A stretch of 64,000 bases of DNA from Streptomyces sp. SA15 (GCF_002291145.1 NZ_NTGE01000099.1:427957-491956), one strand, 5' to 3'; positions 8,003 through 16,575 are shown, counted from the stretch's first letter. Notes: generated from the sequence alone by a model not told the origin. A program made the numbers and translations.

Positions 8003-8979
8003 ACACCCTCCACCGTCGCCAGCCACAGCTTCACGTACCGCTCCACATCCACGCCCAACGCCACATTCACCAGCGGCTGTTCACGTACACCCTCGTGAAT
8101 CTCGGACTCGCCGGGCCGCGGGCGGCGGTCGACGATCGTCTGGCCTCGGGTGGGGCCCGGGGACAGGCTCACCTCGACCGGGAGGCTCTCCGTCGTGATG
8201 CCGTCCGGGTCGACGACCGCGCAGACCGCGCCCGCGTCGCCGAGGCCGCCCATGGGGGTGGGGTCGCCGGAGGTGGCGGGGTCGCGGTGGGCGAGGAGTT
8301 CGCCGGCCATGCGGAGGCGGGGTTCCGTGCTCGCGCGCAGGCGCTGGACGTCCCCGGCCGGGACCAGGACCTGCTTGAAGACGTCCAGGCCGTACATGGT
8401 GATCGGCACCCCGGCCGTCAGCAGGATCGCGGCGGCCTCGGGGTCGTGCCACACGTTGAACTCCGCGACCGGGGTGGCGTTTCCGGTCGCCACCGCGCCG
8501 CCCATGAACACGATCCGCTCGATGTTGCGGACCACCTCGGGGTGCGTGCGCAGGAGCAGCGCGATGTTGGTCAGCGGGGCGGTGGGGATGAGGGTGACGG
8601 GGCGGGGGGACGCGAGGATCTCCTGCCTCAGCAGCGTGACCGCGTCGACGTCGACCGGGACCCGGGTCGGCGCGGGCAGGCCGAGGTCGCCCATCCCGTC
8701 CTGGCCGTGGACGTGCCGGGCTGTGCGGACGGGCTCGATCAGCGGGCGTTCGGCACCCCGCGCGACCGGGATGCCGGGCGCCCCGGCCTGCTCCAGCACG
8801 GTCAGGGTGTTGCGGACCACCCCGTCCACGTCGGTGTTGCCCGCCACGCAGGTCACCGCGCGCACGTCGAGACCCGGGTGCCGTACGGCGAAGAGCAGGG
8901 CCAGAGCGTCGTCGACACCCGTGTCGCAGTCGATGATCACCGGGATGGGCTGATCTGTCACGGCAGTCATGGCGGTCAC
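7999..8979 (-). CDS. Inosine-uridine preferring nucleoside hydrolase
   Basis: 326 residues. The N-terminal DCDTGVDDALAL is the diagnostic Ca2+/ribose-binding motif; NTDVDGVVRNTLTVL, PTAPLTNIALLL, FMGGAV and EFNVWHDPEAAAIL follow in the usual order. The family splits N-glycosidic bonds of ribonucleosides in the cytoplasm (purine/pyrimidine salvage). GTG 8979 was chosen because GGAGAGAGG lies about 9 nt upstream; ATG 8970 is a close alternative. Convergent with the Ni/Co permease, no visible operon partner. Confidence 0.92.
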   Translation of the reverse strand: MTAMTAVTDQPIPVIIDCDTGVDDALALLFAVRHPGLDVRAVTCVAGNTDVDGVVRNTLTVLEQAGAPGIPVARGAERPLIEPVRTARHVHGQDGMGDLGLPAPTRVPVDVDAVTLLRQEILASPRPVTLIPTAPLTNIALLLRTHPEVVRNIERIVFMGGAVATGNATPVAEFNVWHDPEAAAILLTAGVPITMYGLDVFKQVLVPAGDVQRLRASTEPRLRMAGELLAHRDPATSGDPTPMGGLGDAGAVCAVVDPDGITTESLPVEVSLSPGPTRGQTIVDRRPRPGESEIHEGVREQPLVNVALGVDVERYVKLWLATVEGV

Positions 8980-9016
8980 GGTTGAGATCCTCTCTCCACG
9001 GGCTACGAGAGTGACC

Positions 9017-10258
9017 TTACGCAGCCCGCCACAGTTCGGCGCCGCGCTCCTCCACACAGGCACCGACCCGACGCAGCAGTTCGGCCACCGGTACCGCCCC
9101 GGGGCGCCTGCCGTCCCGCAGCCGTACGGCCGCCAGGTCGCCGTCGGCCTCCCGCTCCCCGATCACCGCCTGGTACGGCACGAGCCGCGCCGCCCGGATG
9201 CGGGCGCCGAGGGTGCCGTCACCGGGGGCGGCCAGCTCCGCCCGCAGCCCCCGCGCCAGAGCCCGCCGTACGACCTCCTCCCCCTGCTCCACCTGCGCCT
9301 GAGCCACCGGCAGCACCACCAGCTGCACGGGCGCGAGCCATGCCGGGAACGCGCCGCCGTGTTCCTCGATGAGGTGCGCGACCGCACGCTCGACGCTGCC
9401 GATGATGCTGCGGTGCACCATGACCGGCCGGTGTTTCGCCCCGTCGGCGCCGATGTAGTGCAGGTCGAAGCGTTCGGGCTGGTGGAAGTCGATCTGGACG
9501 GTGGACAGGGTGGCTTCGCGGCCGGCGGGGTCGGTGATCTGGACGTCGATCTTGGGGCCGTAGAAGGCGGCCTCGCCCTCCACCGCCTCGTAGGCGATGC
9601 CGGAGCCGTCCAGGACCTCCCTGAGCAGTGCGGTGGCCCGCCGCCACAGCTCCGGGTCGGCGACGTACTTGCCCTTGCCGTCCTCGCCGGGGAGGGAGAG
9701 ACGGTACCGGGCGGCGCGGATGCCCAGGTCGGCGTAGGCGCGGGCGATCAGCTCCAGGGCCGCGCGGGCCTCCTGGACGGCCTGCTCCAGGGTGCAGAAG
9801 ATGTGCGCGTCGTTGAGCTGGATGGCCCGGACCCGGGTCAGGCCGCCGAGCACGCCGGACAGCTCGGAGCGGTACATGCCGCCCAACTCGGCCATGCGGA
9901 GTGGGAGTTCGCGGTAGCTGTGGGAGCGGGAGCGGTAGATGAGGGCGTGGTGGGGGCAGAGGCTGGGGCGCAGTACGACCTCCTCCGCTCCCAGCGCCAT
10001 CGGCGGGAACATGTCGTCGCTGTAGTGGGACCAGTGGCCGGACATCTCGTACAGCTCCCGCTTGCCGAGCACGGGCGAGTACACGTGCCGGTAGCCGGCG
10101 GCGCGTTCGGCCTCCCGGATGTACTCCTCCAGGGTGTGCCGTACGACGGCCCCGTCGGGGAGCCAGTACGGCAGGCCCGCGCCCATCAGCGGGTCGGTGT
10201 CGAACAGGTCGAGTTCACGGCCGAGTCGGCGGTGGTCGTACATGCGGTGGTCGTACAT
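9017..10258 (-). CDS. Short threonyl-tRNA synthetase paralogue (no TGS or editing domain)
   Basis: 413 residues against ~650 for full ThrRS. Only the class II catalytic core and the C-terminal anticodon-binding domain are present. Motif 2 region RPSLCPHHALIYRSRSHSYRELPLRMAELG keeps the zinc Cys (CPxH), NDAHIFC keeps the second ligand and VHRSIIGSVERAVA the third, so it should charge tRNA-Thr but cannot edit Ser-tRNA-Thr in cis. Start ATG 10258 follows GAGGGAG by 8 nt; the first five codons are duplicated (MYDHRMYDHRR). It is preceded by a Thr-codon leader peptide and terminator. A backup or inhibitor-resistant ThrRS is plausible. Confidence 0.9.
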   Translation of the reverse strand: MYDHRMYDHRRLGRELDLFDTDPLMGAGLPYWLPDGAVVRHTLEEYIREAERAAGYRHVYSPVLGKRELYEMSGHWSHYSDDMFPPMALGAEEVVLRPSLCPHHALIYRSRSHSYRELPLRMAELGGMYRSELSGVLGGLTRVRAIQLNDAHIFCTLEQAVQEARAALELIARAYADLGIRAARYRLSLPGEDGKGKYVADPELWRRATALLREVLDGSGIAYEAVEGEAAFYGPKIDVQITDPAGREATLSTVQIDFHQPERFDLHYIGADGAKHRPVMVHRSIIGSVERAVAHLIEEHGGAFPAWLAPVQLVVLPVAQAQVEQGEEVVRRALARGLRAELAAPGDGTLGARIRAARLVPYQAVIGEREADGDLAAVRLRDGRRPGAVPVAELLRRVGACVEERGAELWRAA

Positions 10259-10308
10259 GGTGAGCTCCCTCGCTCGGGGGGCGAGGTACCAGGGGAACCA
10301 GGAAACGA

Positions 10309-10340
10309 CGCAGCCCCGGGGCACTCGCCCCGGGGCTGCG
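10309..10340 (-). terminator. Attenuator terminator hairpin before thrS-like gene
   Basis: A perfect 14-bp stem (CGCAGCCCCGGGGC pairing with GCCCCGGGGCTGCG) with a 4-nt loop, followed on the minus strand by TCGTTTCC. It lies between the Thr-rich leader ORF and the ThrRS-like gene, 50 bp before the start codon, in the same direction, so it would stop transcription before the gene unless disrupted. A small alternative hairpin (GGAC-cgcat-GTCC) borders its 5' arm. Confidence 0.8.
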
Positions 10341-10357
10341 GACATGCGGTCCAGTGG

Positions 10358-10426
10358 TCAGCGCGCCGGGACACTCTCCGGCGTCGTCGTGAGAGACGGG
10401 TGTGCGGGAACACGGGCGCGCTGCAT
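10358..10426 (-). CDS. Threonine leader peptide (22 aa) of attenuator
   Basis: An ATG-TGA ORF of 22 codons with three consecutive ACG threonine codons (residues 13-15, SLTTTPES) followed 17 nt later by a strong terminator hairpin and then a threonyl-tRNA synthetase paralogue. This is the arrangement of ribosome-mediated attenuation: low Thr-tRNA stalls the ribosome and prevents termination. CAGCGCGCC at the start of the ORF is complementary to GGCGCGCTG at its end, giving a 1:2 hairpin the stalled ribosome would open. No SD; a TACCGT -10-like box 6 nt upstream suggests a leaderless message. Confidence 0.72.
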   Translation of the reverse strand: MQRARVPAHPSLTTTPESVPAR

Positions 10427-10626
10427 GGGGGGACGGTAGCAGCGGGGCGCGGGGACGGACGACCGGTTTTCCTGCCGGTTCCTCCACATCACTCCTATCG
10501 CCTCACCCCTCATCCCTCAGCCCTCACCCGGTCACCCGGACGGCCCGGCTCACTGGTGGCCCGTCCGGCGTGGTGGTGCCGTAAGAGGGCGTACTCGATC
10601 TTGGCCGCCCCAAGGAGACACCCCCG

Positions 10627-11430
10627 ATGACCCGACCGCCGGTCCGCGCCCTCCTCGCCTCCGCGCTCTCGCTCGGCGTCCTGCTCACCGCGACCGCCTG
10701 TTCCTCGCTGATCCCCCACCCGCAGACCGCCCCGAGACCCGCCGTGACGCCCACGACGACCCCGTCCCCGGCCACCACCCACCGGCCCACGAAATCCGCG
10801 TCCCCGACCGCCGCCCCCGCCCTCACCCGGGCACAGGCAGAAGCCGCCCTGGTCACGGAGGACGACCTGGATGAGCCGTGGGCGTCGTCGCAGGGCCCCG
10901 CGACCTGGCGGGACGGGCTGCTCAAGGCCACGACGAAAGCCCCGGACTGCCAGCGCCTGCTCGACGCCCTCTACGCCGAGGAACTGTTCGGCGCGGACGC
11001 CCGGCCCCGGGCGGTGATCGGCCTCGACGACCCCTGGAACGAGGCCCAGATGCGCTACCAGATCCTCGCCCCGCGCCCGGCCGACATCGACCGGACCCTG
11101 GCCTGGATGAAGACGCTGCCCCGGAAGTGCGACCGGTTCACGGCGAGGACCGCCCACGGCTACGTGCAGCGTGTCCAGGTCAGCGAGGCGCCCCTGCCGG
11201 ACGCCGGGGACGCCCGCCAGGGCCTGCGCGTCAGCCTGTACGGCGAGACGGAAGACGGCGACACCACCCTGCTCAGACTGGAGGTCGCCGCCGTCCGCGT
11301 CGGCGACGACGCGATCAGTGTCTCCAACGGCGGCCTCGGCGAGGTGTCGTCCGACGTCACGCAGGGGGCCGTGGAACTGGGGGCGAGGCGCCTGACGGAG
11401 GTCCGTAAACACGGGCGGGTGGAGGTCTGA
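10627..11430 (+). CDS. Secreted lipoprotein of unknown function
   Basis: 267 residues. Signal peptide with lipobox (LLTATACSS, Cys about 25), a Pro/Thr/Ser-rich spacer to about 65, then an alpha/beta domain (LTRAQAEAALVTEDDLDEPW... to KHGRVEV) with two Cys pairs. The layout resembles actinobacterial extracellular sensor-like lipoproteins, but I do not recognise a named family. It starts at ATG 10627, 10 nt after AAGGAG. Lipid-anchored on the outer face of the membrane. Confidence 0.75.
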   Translation: MTRPPVRALLASALSLGVLLTATACSSLIPHPQTAPRPAVTPTTTPSPATTHRPTKSASPTAAPALTRAQAEAALVTEDDLDEPWASSQGPATWRDGLLKATTKAPDCQRLLDALYAEELFGADARPRAVIGLDDPWNEAQMRYQILAPRPADIDRTLAWMKTLPRKCDRFTARTAHGYVQRVQVSEAPLPDAGDARQGLRVSLYGETEDGDTTLLRLEVAAVRVGDDAISVSNGGLGEVSSDVTQGAVELGARRLTEVRKHGRVEV

Positions 11431-11471
11431 ACAGGGGCGGGGCATCCGCCGCCGCTGCGCCGAGACCGGTT

Positions 11472-12320
11472 TCAGTCCCGCTCGAACCTCGTCCGGTGCG
11501 CGACCACTTCGCGCGCCACATCGAGGGCCGTACGGTTCCGCGCGAAGGCGTGGGCCCTCAGCCGGGCCAGCGCCTCCTCGGAGCCGACCCCGAGCTGGGC
11601 CATGATCATGCCGACGGCCTGGTAGACCTCGTCCTGGTCGGCGGCCAGGCCGCTCAGCCAGGAATCCGCGCCCCGGCTGCCGTTCTCCTCGCCGCGCGGC
11701 AACGCCATCAGGGCCACCGTCATCACGCCGGCCACCAGCAGCGCGGTGCGCAGTTCGCGGGCCGTGAGCTCGCCAGGGGTGTCGCGGTAGAGGTCGAGCG
11801 TGCCCACGCACACGGAGTCGTTGCCCAGCGGCAGCGCGTACACCGCCCGCACCCCGGCGGCCGTGGCCTGCTGTGCGAAGACCGGCCAGCGGCCCGCGTC
11901 CTCGCCGGACGTCAGGTCGCAGGCGAGCACGGGCGCGCCGGTCCGCGCGGCGTGCAGACAGGGTCCGTCGCCCAGGGTGGCCTGGATCTCCGCCAGGAAC
12001 GCGGCCTGCTCGCTGCTCGCGCTCACCCGTACCGGCATGCCGTCGCTGTGCAGCGCCACGCTGGCCCCTACCACCGGCAGCAGCTCGACCGCCACCTCGC
12101 ACAGCCGCTCCGGGATCTCCCTGGGCTCGGCGTCCCGCACCTCCTCGGCGATGACGTCGACGGCCCGCATCCGGTCCTGCCGGTCCTCGCGCTCGTCGTC
12201 CACATCCGGCCGGCGAGGGCCCGGCGTCCGGGGGCCCGCACTCGGGCAGCCGCCACCCGCCGCACCGCGCCCGCCGGGGTCGTCACCGGGGGCACCCTGT
12301 CGATCGTTCCTGGGCCGCAC
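11472..12320 (-). CDS. GAF and ANTAR domain regulator (RNA-binding antiterminator)
   Basis: 282 residues. Disordered N-terminus (1-45), GAF domain (about 60-190: VGASVALHSDGMPVRVSASSEQA..., LGDGPCLHAARTG, VRAVYALPLGNDSVCVGTLDLYR) and C-terminal ANTAR domain (about 220-280: DEVYQAVGMIMAQLGVGSEEALARLRAHAFARNRTALDVAREVV). ANTAR domains bind tandem hexaloop RNA hairpins and prevent transcription termination; the GAF part senses a small ligand or signal. GTG 12320 was chosen for the GGAGG 9 nt upstream. Target RNAs are not identifiable here. Confidence 0.88.
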   Translation of the reverse strand: MRPRNDRQGAPGDDPGGRGAAGGGCPSAGPRTPGPRRPDVDDEREDRQDRMRAVDVIAEEVRDAEPREIPERLCEVAVELLPVVGASVALHSDGMPVRVSASSEQAAFLAEIQATLGDGPCLHAARTGAPVLACDLTSGEDAGRWPVFAQQATAAGVRAVYALPLGNDSVCVGTLDLYRDTPGELTARELRTALLVAGVMTVALMALPRGEENGSRGADSWLSGLAADQDEVYQAVGMIMAQLGVGSEEALARLRAHAFARNRTALDVAREVVAHRTRFERD

Positions 12321-12684
12321 GGCCACCGCCTCCTTCGACCACAGCGCGGCCAATGTCGTGCGTGGGCGCCGCCCGACTACCCCTCGCCCATGGGGCGAAA
12401 CCCGGGGCGTTCAGGGCAGCCCCACCGCTGCTCGTACGGGTCCGCCGGCTGCCGCACCCGCCGCACCGACGTGGCGTCGAGGACCGGCGGCCAGGTGCGG
12501 TCATCCGGACCGTACGGCCCTCCAGGGAGCGCCCCCTGTCATAGATCACCCGGGTGAACCGAACTCCGCGAGCGTGAGCTCGACCGGGTCCCCTGCGGGG
12601 AGCGCCGGGAACGTGCCGACGCCCTGAGCGGCCCGCTGGGCGGCCTCGCAGCCGCTGTGCGCCGCCCCGGTTTCGTCACATACG

Positions 12685-14028
12685 TCACAGAGGAGGCTGT
12701 GCGGGTGCGGGCCCGAGGGTGGTGGTGCCGGGGGCCGTACGGTGTCCCAGTCCCGTCCGGTACGCGTCCAGCGCCGCCTCCACCCGGCCGGTACGGCGCA
12801 GCAGGTCCCCCAGCATCCGGCACAGGTCGGCCAGGTCACCGGCGGCGCCCGCACGCTCCAGCAGGCTCAGCGCCCGGACGTAGTGCTCCTCGGCGGTCTC
12901 GGTGTCCCGGGCGTCCTCGGCGATGATGCCGAGGAGGCGGTGTGCGGCGGCGGAGTGCAGGGCGCCGCGTTCGGAGCTGAGGTCGCTGAGCACCTCGTGC
13001 AGCAGCGCGGCGGCCTCCTCGGACCTGCCGCGCCGGTGCAGTACGTCGGCCAGCTCGACGGCGACCTGGCTGGAGTAGAGGGAGGCCCGCTTGGCGGAGA
13101 GCATGGTGAGGGCCTGGCGCAACTCGCCCTCGGCGGACTCCAGTTCACCCTTCTGGGCGTAGACGTAGCCGCGCATCCAGTGACAGTTGGCGAGCTCGGT
13201 GCGCAGCTGCAGCTGCCGGTACAGCTCGGCGGCCTTGGCCAGCGAGGCGTCGGCCTCGGCGACGCGGCCCTCGGCGAGCAGGGTACGGGCGACGGACCGG
13301 TGCATACGGGCGACCAGAGCCGGGTCACCGGCCTGCGGCGCGAGGGCGAGGGCGAGCTCGGCGGCCTGCGCGGCGCGGGCGTGCGCGCCCATGTCCATGT
13401 ACGGGCCGATGACGCTGGCGTAGAGGAGGAGCAGCGCGTCGGGGTCATGCAGGCCGCCGCGGTTGAGCTCGTCGAGGGTCGACTCCAACAGGTAGACCGA
13501 GTAGCGGAGTTCGCCCGCCAGGTAGTGCGAGACGGCACGTCCGCGCAGGGCCGGGACCCGGGCGGGCAGCGGCACGTCCCCGAACGCCTTCTCGGCCCGC
13601 TCGAAGAACAGCCGGCCCGCCGCCAACTCCCCGGTCTCCAGGGCGCATTCCCCGAGCCCGAGCAGCGCGGCGGCCCGCACCTCGTCGAGGTCGAGCGTCT
13701 CCGCCTCGGCGAGCAGCCGGCCGTACTGCTCCGCCGCCGCCTCGGCCTTCCCGGTGGCGAGGGTGCGCTGGGCCTCGGTCAGCCGGAGCCGCAGGTCGGT
13801 GACGAGGCGGGCCGGCCGCCCGGTCGCCAGCTCGTCGAAACCGACGCCGAGCCGCTCGGCGAGGTGCTTGAGCGCGTCGTCGGAGGGCCGGACGCGGCCT
13901 GCCTCCAGCGTCGAGATATAGGCGGGCGTGTACGCCGGTTCGGCCAACTGCTTCTGCGTCAGCCCGCGTTCGACTCGCAACTGCTGCAACCTGCGCCCGA
14001 TGGTCACCGGGTCGTCGCGCTCCGACAT
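12685..14028 (-). CDS. XRE-family regulator with TPR array (RRNPP-like architecture)
   Basis: 447 residues. N-terminal HTH_XRE (about 8-62: IGRRLQQLRVERGLTQKQLA...ISTLEAGRVRPSDDALKHLAERL), then a long alpha-helical array with at least seven tetratricopeptide-like units (AAAEQYGRLLAEAETL, ALLGLGECALETGELAAGRLFFERAEKAF, GYVYAQKGELESAEGELRQAL and others). This HTH-TPR layout is that of peptide-responsive RRNPP regulators, though many Streptomyces members have no known ligand. ATG 14028 follows GGGAG by 6 nt. A divergent gene 98 bp away encodes a small secreted peptide. Confidence 0.85.
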   Translation of the reverse strand: MSERDDPVTIGRRLQQLRVERGLTQKQLAEPAYTPAYISTLEAGRVRPSDDALKHLAERLGVGFDELATGRPARLVTDLRLRLTEAQRTLATGKAEAAAEQYGRLLAEAETLDLDEVRAAALLGLGECALETGELAAGRLFFERAEKAFGDVPLPARVPALRGRAVSHYLAGELRYSVYLLESTLDELNRGGLHDPDALLLLYASVIGPYMDMGAHARAAQAAELALALAPQAGDPALVARMHRSVARTLLAEGRVAEADASLAKAAELYRQLQLRTELANCHWMRGYVYAQKGELESAEGELRQALTMLSAKRASLYSSQVAVELADVLHRRGRSEEAAALLHEVLSDLSSERGALHSAAAHRLLGIIAEDARDTETAEEHYVRALSLLERAGAAGDLADLCRMLGDLLRRTGRVEAALDAYRTGLGHRTAPGTTTLGPAPAQPPL

Positions 14029-14077
14029 GCCCAACTCCCCTAGCGCCTCTTGCCGTTCGGCTCCGTCAGCCCCTAGG

Positions 14078-14103
14078 TTAAACGGCGTATTAAGCACGCT
14101 TAA
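14078..14103. promoter_or_regulatory. Candidate operator between XRE-TPR gene and secreted peptide gene
   Basis: TTAAGCACGCTTAA (14090-14103) is an inverted repeat of 6-bp arms with a 2-bp centre, and a further TTAA lies at 14078-14081, about one helical turn away. It is the only AT-rich patch in the 98-bp divergent intergenic region, so it is a likely site for autoregulation by the XRE-TPR protein. Binding is inferred. Confidence 0.45.
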
Positions 14104-14126
14104 GTTACCGCTGCCGCGAGGTCACC

Positions 14127-14297
14127 GTGCTCGAACGCACCAGCACCACCCAGCGTTACACGAGGGGATTCGCCGCCGCCGTGATCGCCGTCGTCGCCCT
14201 GGTCCTGGCGGCGAACGCGGGGCCGGCGAAGGCTGTGGAGCCACAGCAGGCGCGACCGGCCGCCCACTTCGGGAGCGCGGCTCCGGCCGACCGCTAG
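14127..14297 (+). CDS. Small secreted peptide (56 aa), divergent from XRE-TPR regulator
   Basis: GTG start with GAGG 5-6 nt upstream. The product has a short basic N-terminus (LERTSTTQRYTRG), a hydrophobic core (FAAAVIAVVALVLAANAG) and a likely cleavage site near AKA-VEP, leaving a ~20-residue tail that ends AAHFGSAAPADR. Codons are strongly G/C-ending. It fits a precursor of an exported signal peptide for the neighbouring TPR regulator, but no processing evidence exists and it may simply be a small secreted protein. Confidence 0.6.
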   Translation: MLERTSTTQRYTRGFAAAVIAVVALVLAANAGPAKAVEPQQARPAAHFGSAAPADR

Positions 14298-14353
14298 ACA
14301 CAGCCGTACAACCGCCGCAGTCTCGCCACGGGCGACGGTCGCCCCCGCAGTGC

Positions 14354-15010
14354 TCAGAATTCAGCCGTGTCCAGCTCGAACCCGAGGGGCGCGGGCAGCG
14401 GTACGGCCAGGCCGAGCTTGCGCTTCGGCGCCTTGGTGTAGTCGTCACCGGACGGGTCGGAGTAGACGGTGACCTCGCCCGCCTCCCGGTCGATCAGGAG
14501 ATAGACGGGGATGCCCGCGCGGGCGTAGCCGTGGATCTTCTTCTCGCGGTCGCGCTCGGCGGTGCTGGTGGAGGTGACTTCAGCTACGAGGATGACACCT
14601 GCCGGTTCGTGCCACTCCTCGTTGTCATCGAAAGTGCCTTTGGGGGCGATGACCATGTCGGGGACGACGTGACCGGTTTCGGATGCGCCGGGGACATTCA
14701 GGCCGATGCCGGTGTAGTTGCGCAGGCGCCGGTCACGTCGTCGTTCATAGGCCTGCGCACTGAGCTCGGACACGAACTCCTCGTGCTCCCCGTTGGCCGG
14801 CGGTGTCACGTAGATATCCCCTTCGATCAGCTCCACGCGCCAGCCCCTGGGGGCCGCCGCATTGATGCGCTCGAAGGCTGTCTCCACGCTCGAATCCGAG
14901 TCGTCGGGCATATCGCTGCCCGCGTCGCTGTCGCCGTCAGGGTCATCGTAGGGACCGTGAATGGCCTCGCCCTGGTATCCAGGCATGATGATCGGCTCCG
15001 CCGTCGCCAT
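14354..15010 (-). CDS. Uma2-family (DUF820) PD-(D/E)XK nuclease-like protein
   Basis: 218 residues. After an acidic N-terminus (about 20-45, DDPDGDSDAGSDMPDDSDSS) comes the Uma2 fold: VELIEGDIYVTPPANGEHEEFV, VVPDMVIAPKGTF, VILVAEVTSTSTAERDREKKIHGYARAGIPVYLLIDREAGEVTVYS. The PD...EVxS-type residues of restriction-endonuclease-like proteins are kept. The family is greatly expanded in Streptomyces and cyanobacteria with no settled role. ATG 15010 has GGAGG 6 nt upstream. No phage or restriction gene is adjacent. Confidence 0.88.
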   Translation of the reverse strand: MATAEPIIMPGYQGEAIHGPYDDPDGDSDAGSDMPDDSDSSVETAFERINAAAPRGWRVELIEGDIYVTPPANGEHEEFVSELSAQAYERRRDRRLRNYTGIGLNVPGASETGHVVPDMVIAPKGTFDDNEEWHEPAGVILVAEVTSTSTAERDREKKIHGYARAGIPVYLLIDREAGEVTVYSDPSGDDYTKAPKRKLGLAVPLPAPLGFELDTAEF

Positions 15011-15248
15011 GACAGACCTCCTTCGCTCGACGCGACCCTCCCAGCGTAGACCGGCAGCAGGTCCGGGGAACCCGGAGCCATTCACTCGAACGAGTGTGCT
15101 GGTACGTTTCCGCAGGCCGGGGCCTGTCAGGCGCTGCCCGCCCACTGAACAGCCCCGCCGACGAAACAGCCGGCGTGCCGCGTTGCCGTTGGGCCACTCG
15201 CTTCTTGGCCAGTGTCGCGTTTCCACGACCCGAGTAAAGGGCGCTCCG

Positions 15249-15500
15249 CTGACGCTCCGCGTCGCCTTCGGGGAGGTGACCGACACCGATCCCCGACCAC
15301 CGCAGTCACCGTCGTCCACAGCTGTGGACGAACCCGCATCCGCACCCACAACCGAACTCGCCGACGGCGGTCGCGGGCTGCTCATCCTCGATGCCGTCAC
15401 CGACCGATGGGGATGGCATCACCTCCCCGACTCCCGCGACCGCCCCCACCACTCCGGAAAAACGGTCTGGTTCGAATGCGACACCAAGCCGACAGATTGA
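15249..15500 (+). pseudogene. Remnant of ATP-binding (HATPase, anti-sigma-like) protein
   Basis: The frame reads LTLRVAFGEVTDTDPRPPQ...DGGRGLLILDAVTDRWGWHHLP...GKTVWFEC, which is the C-terminal third of the short Streptomyces ATP-binding regulators (V-x-D-x-D, GRGL..., GKTVWFE). The N-terminal half with the N-box is missing and no start codon or ribosome site precedes it, so it is a decayed fragment. Confidence 0.6.
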
Positions 15501-15756
15501 TGGGCCTGCACTTCCGTGTTTCGCCGTTTCGCCGTTTCACCCGTTTCGCCAACGCGAGATGGACGGCGATCGACGTGAGAGGCACGGCCGGTGACGCCCG
15601 CGAGAACAGTTATTCGAAAAGCCGAGCTGAATGAATTGTCCTGATGAAAGGACCTTGCCGATCAACCCTCTGCTTGCCAGCCTCGGTCGCGCCACGCCGG
15701 AGCACCTCACGTCGCGGCACCACCCCTCACGGACCGAGCCTCTGGAGAGCCCCCGC
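15501..15756. other. Intergenic leader of NPP1 gene
   Basis: 256 bp without a convincing gene. It carries a short in-frame upstream extension of the NPP1 protein that lacks signal-peptide features. A 'gccgtttcgccgtttcacccgtttcgcc' style tandem pattern occurs near 15520-15550. No hairpin terminator was recognised. Confidence 0.4.
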
Positions 15757-16575
15757 ATGTCTCAGGCAGTCAAGAAGAAGAGATCGAAGTCCCGTCTCGG
15801 CAAGGCCGCGCTCGTGGCCGCCACCGCCACCGCCCTGACCGTCGGCCTGACCGGCAGCGCCCACGCCGCCCTGCTGACGCCCTTCCCCTACATGGGCGAC
15901 GGCGCCCCGAAGCAGGAGATGTTCCAGCCGTTCTTCGACTACGACTCCGACGGCTGCTACCCCGCCGCCGCCGTCGACGCGAGCGGCAGGCTCAACGGCG
16001 GCCTCAACAACTCCGGAGCGCTCAACGGCGGCTGCGGGCGCGACCACCTCGGCAAGGCCAACACCTACTCGCGGGCCAAGTGCGACAACGGCAGCGGCTG
16101 GTGCGGCATCGTCTACACCCTCTACTCCGAGAAGGACCAGGGCAACCTCGTCTTCGACATCGGGCACCGGCACGAGTGGGAAGCCGCCGTGGTCTGGTAC
16201 CACGGCAACGACGAGTGGCCCAGCTACGTGTCCACCTCCGCCCACGGCAACTACACCACCAAGCGGTTCAACGACGTGGAGCGGGAGGGCAAGCGCTTCA
16301 AGGTCGTCTACCACAAGGAGGGCGAGCTCGGCACGCACTCGTTCCGCTTCGCCGGTGCGGGCGAGCGGGCGGAGGCGTGGGGCAACGGGGCCTGGGACCG
16401 TCCGGCCCTGGTCCCCTACGACACCCTGTGGAGCAGGAACCGCACGGCCTTCAACGCGCTGGCGAACTCCGACTGGGGCCAGGCCAACTTCCCGCTCCAG
16501 GACAAGAACGACCGCTTCCGGAACACCCTGAACAAGGCCAAGCCGTCCGGCATCACCTTCAACGCCTGGAGCTGA
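15757..16575 (+). CDS. NPP1 (necrosis-inducing Nep1-like) secreted protein
   Basis: 272 residues. Lys/Arg-rich signal peptide (KKKRSKSRLGKAALVAATAT..., cleavage after SAHA), then an NLP fold: FDYDSDGCYPAAAVD with the conserved Cys pair, YTLYSEKDQ, and the diagnostic heptapeptide GHRHEWE (residues 136-142) used for cation binding and membrane attack. Some NLPs lyse plant cells after binding sphingolipids; many bacterial members are not tested. ATG 15757 follows GGAGAG. Secreted; single-gene unit. Confidence 0.92.
   Translation: MSQAVKKKRSKSRLGKAALVAATATALTVGLTGSAHAALLTPFPYMGDGAPKQEMFQPFFDYDSDGCYPAAAVDASGRLNGGLNNSGALNGGCGRDHLGKANTYSRAKCDNGSGWCGIVYTLYSEKDQGNLVFDIGHRHEWEAAVVWYHGNDEWPSYVSTSAHGNYTTKRFNDVEREGKRFKVVYHKEGELGTHSFRFAGAGERAEAWGNGAWDRPALVPYDTLWSRNRTAFNALANSDWGQANFPLQDKNDRFRNTLNKAKPSGITFNAWS

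Noticed and set aside
10260..10440. T-box riboswitch for the ThrRS paralogue
   Set aside because: No T-box sequence or specifier stem-loop I were seen; the Thr-codon leader peptide explains the terminator better.
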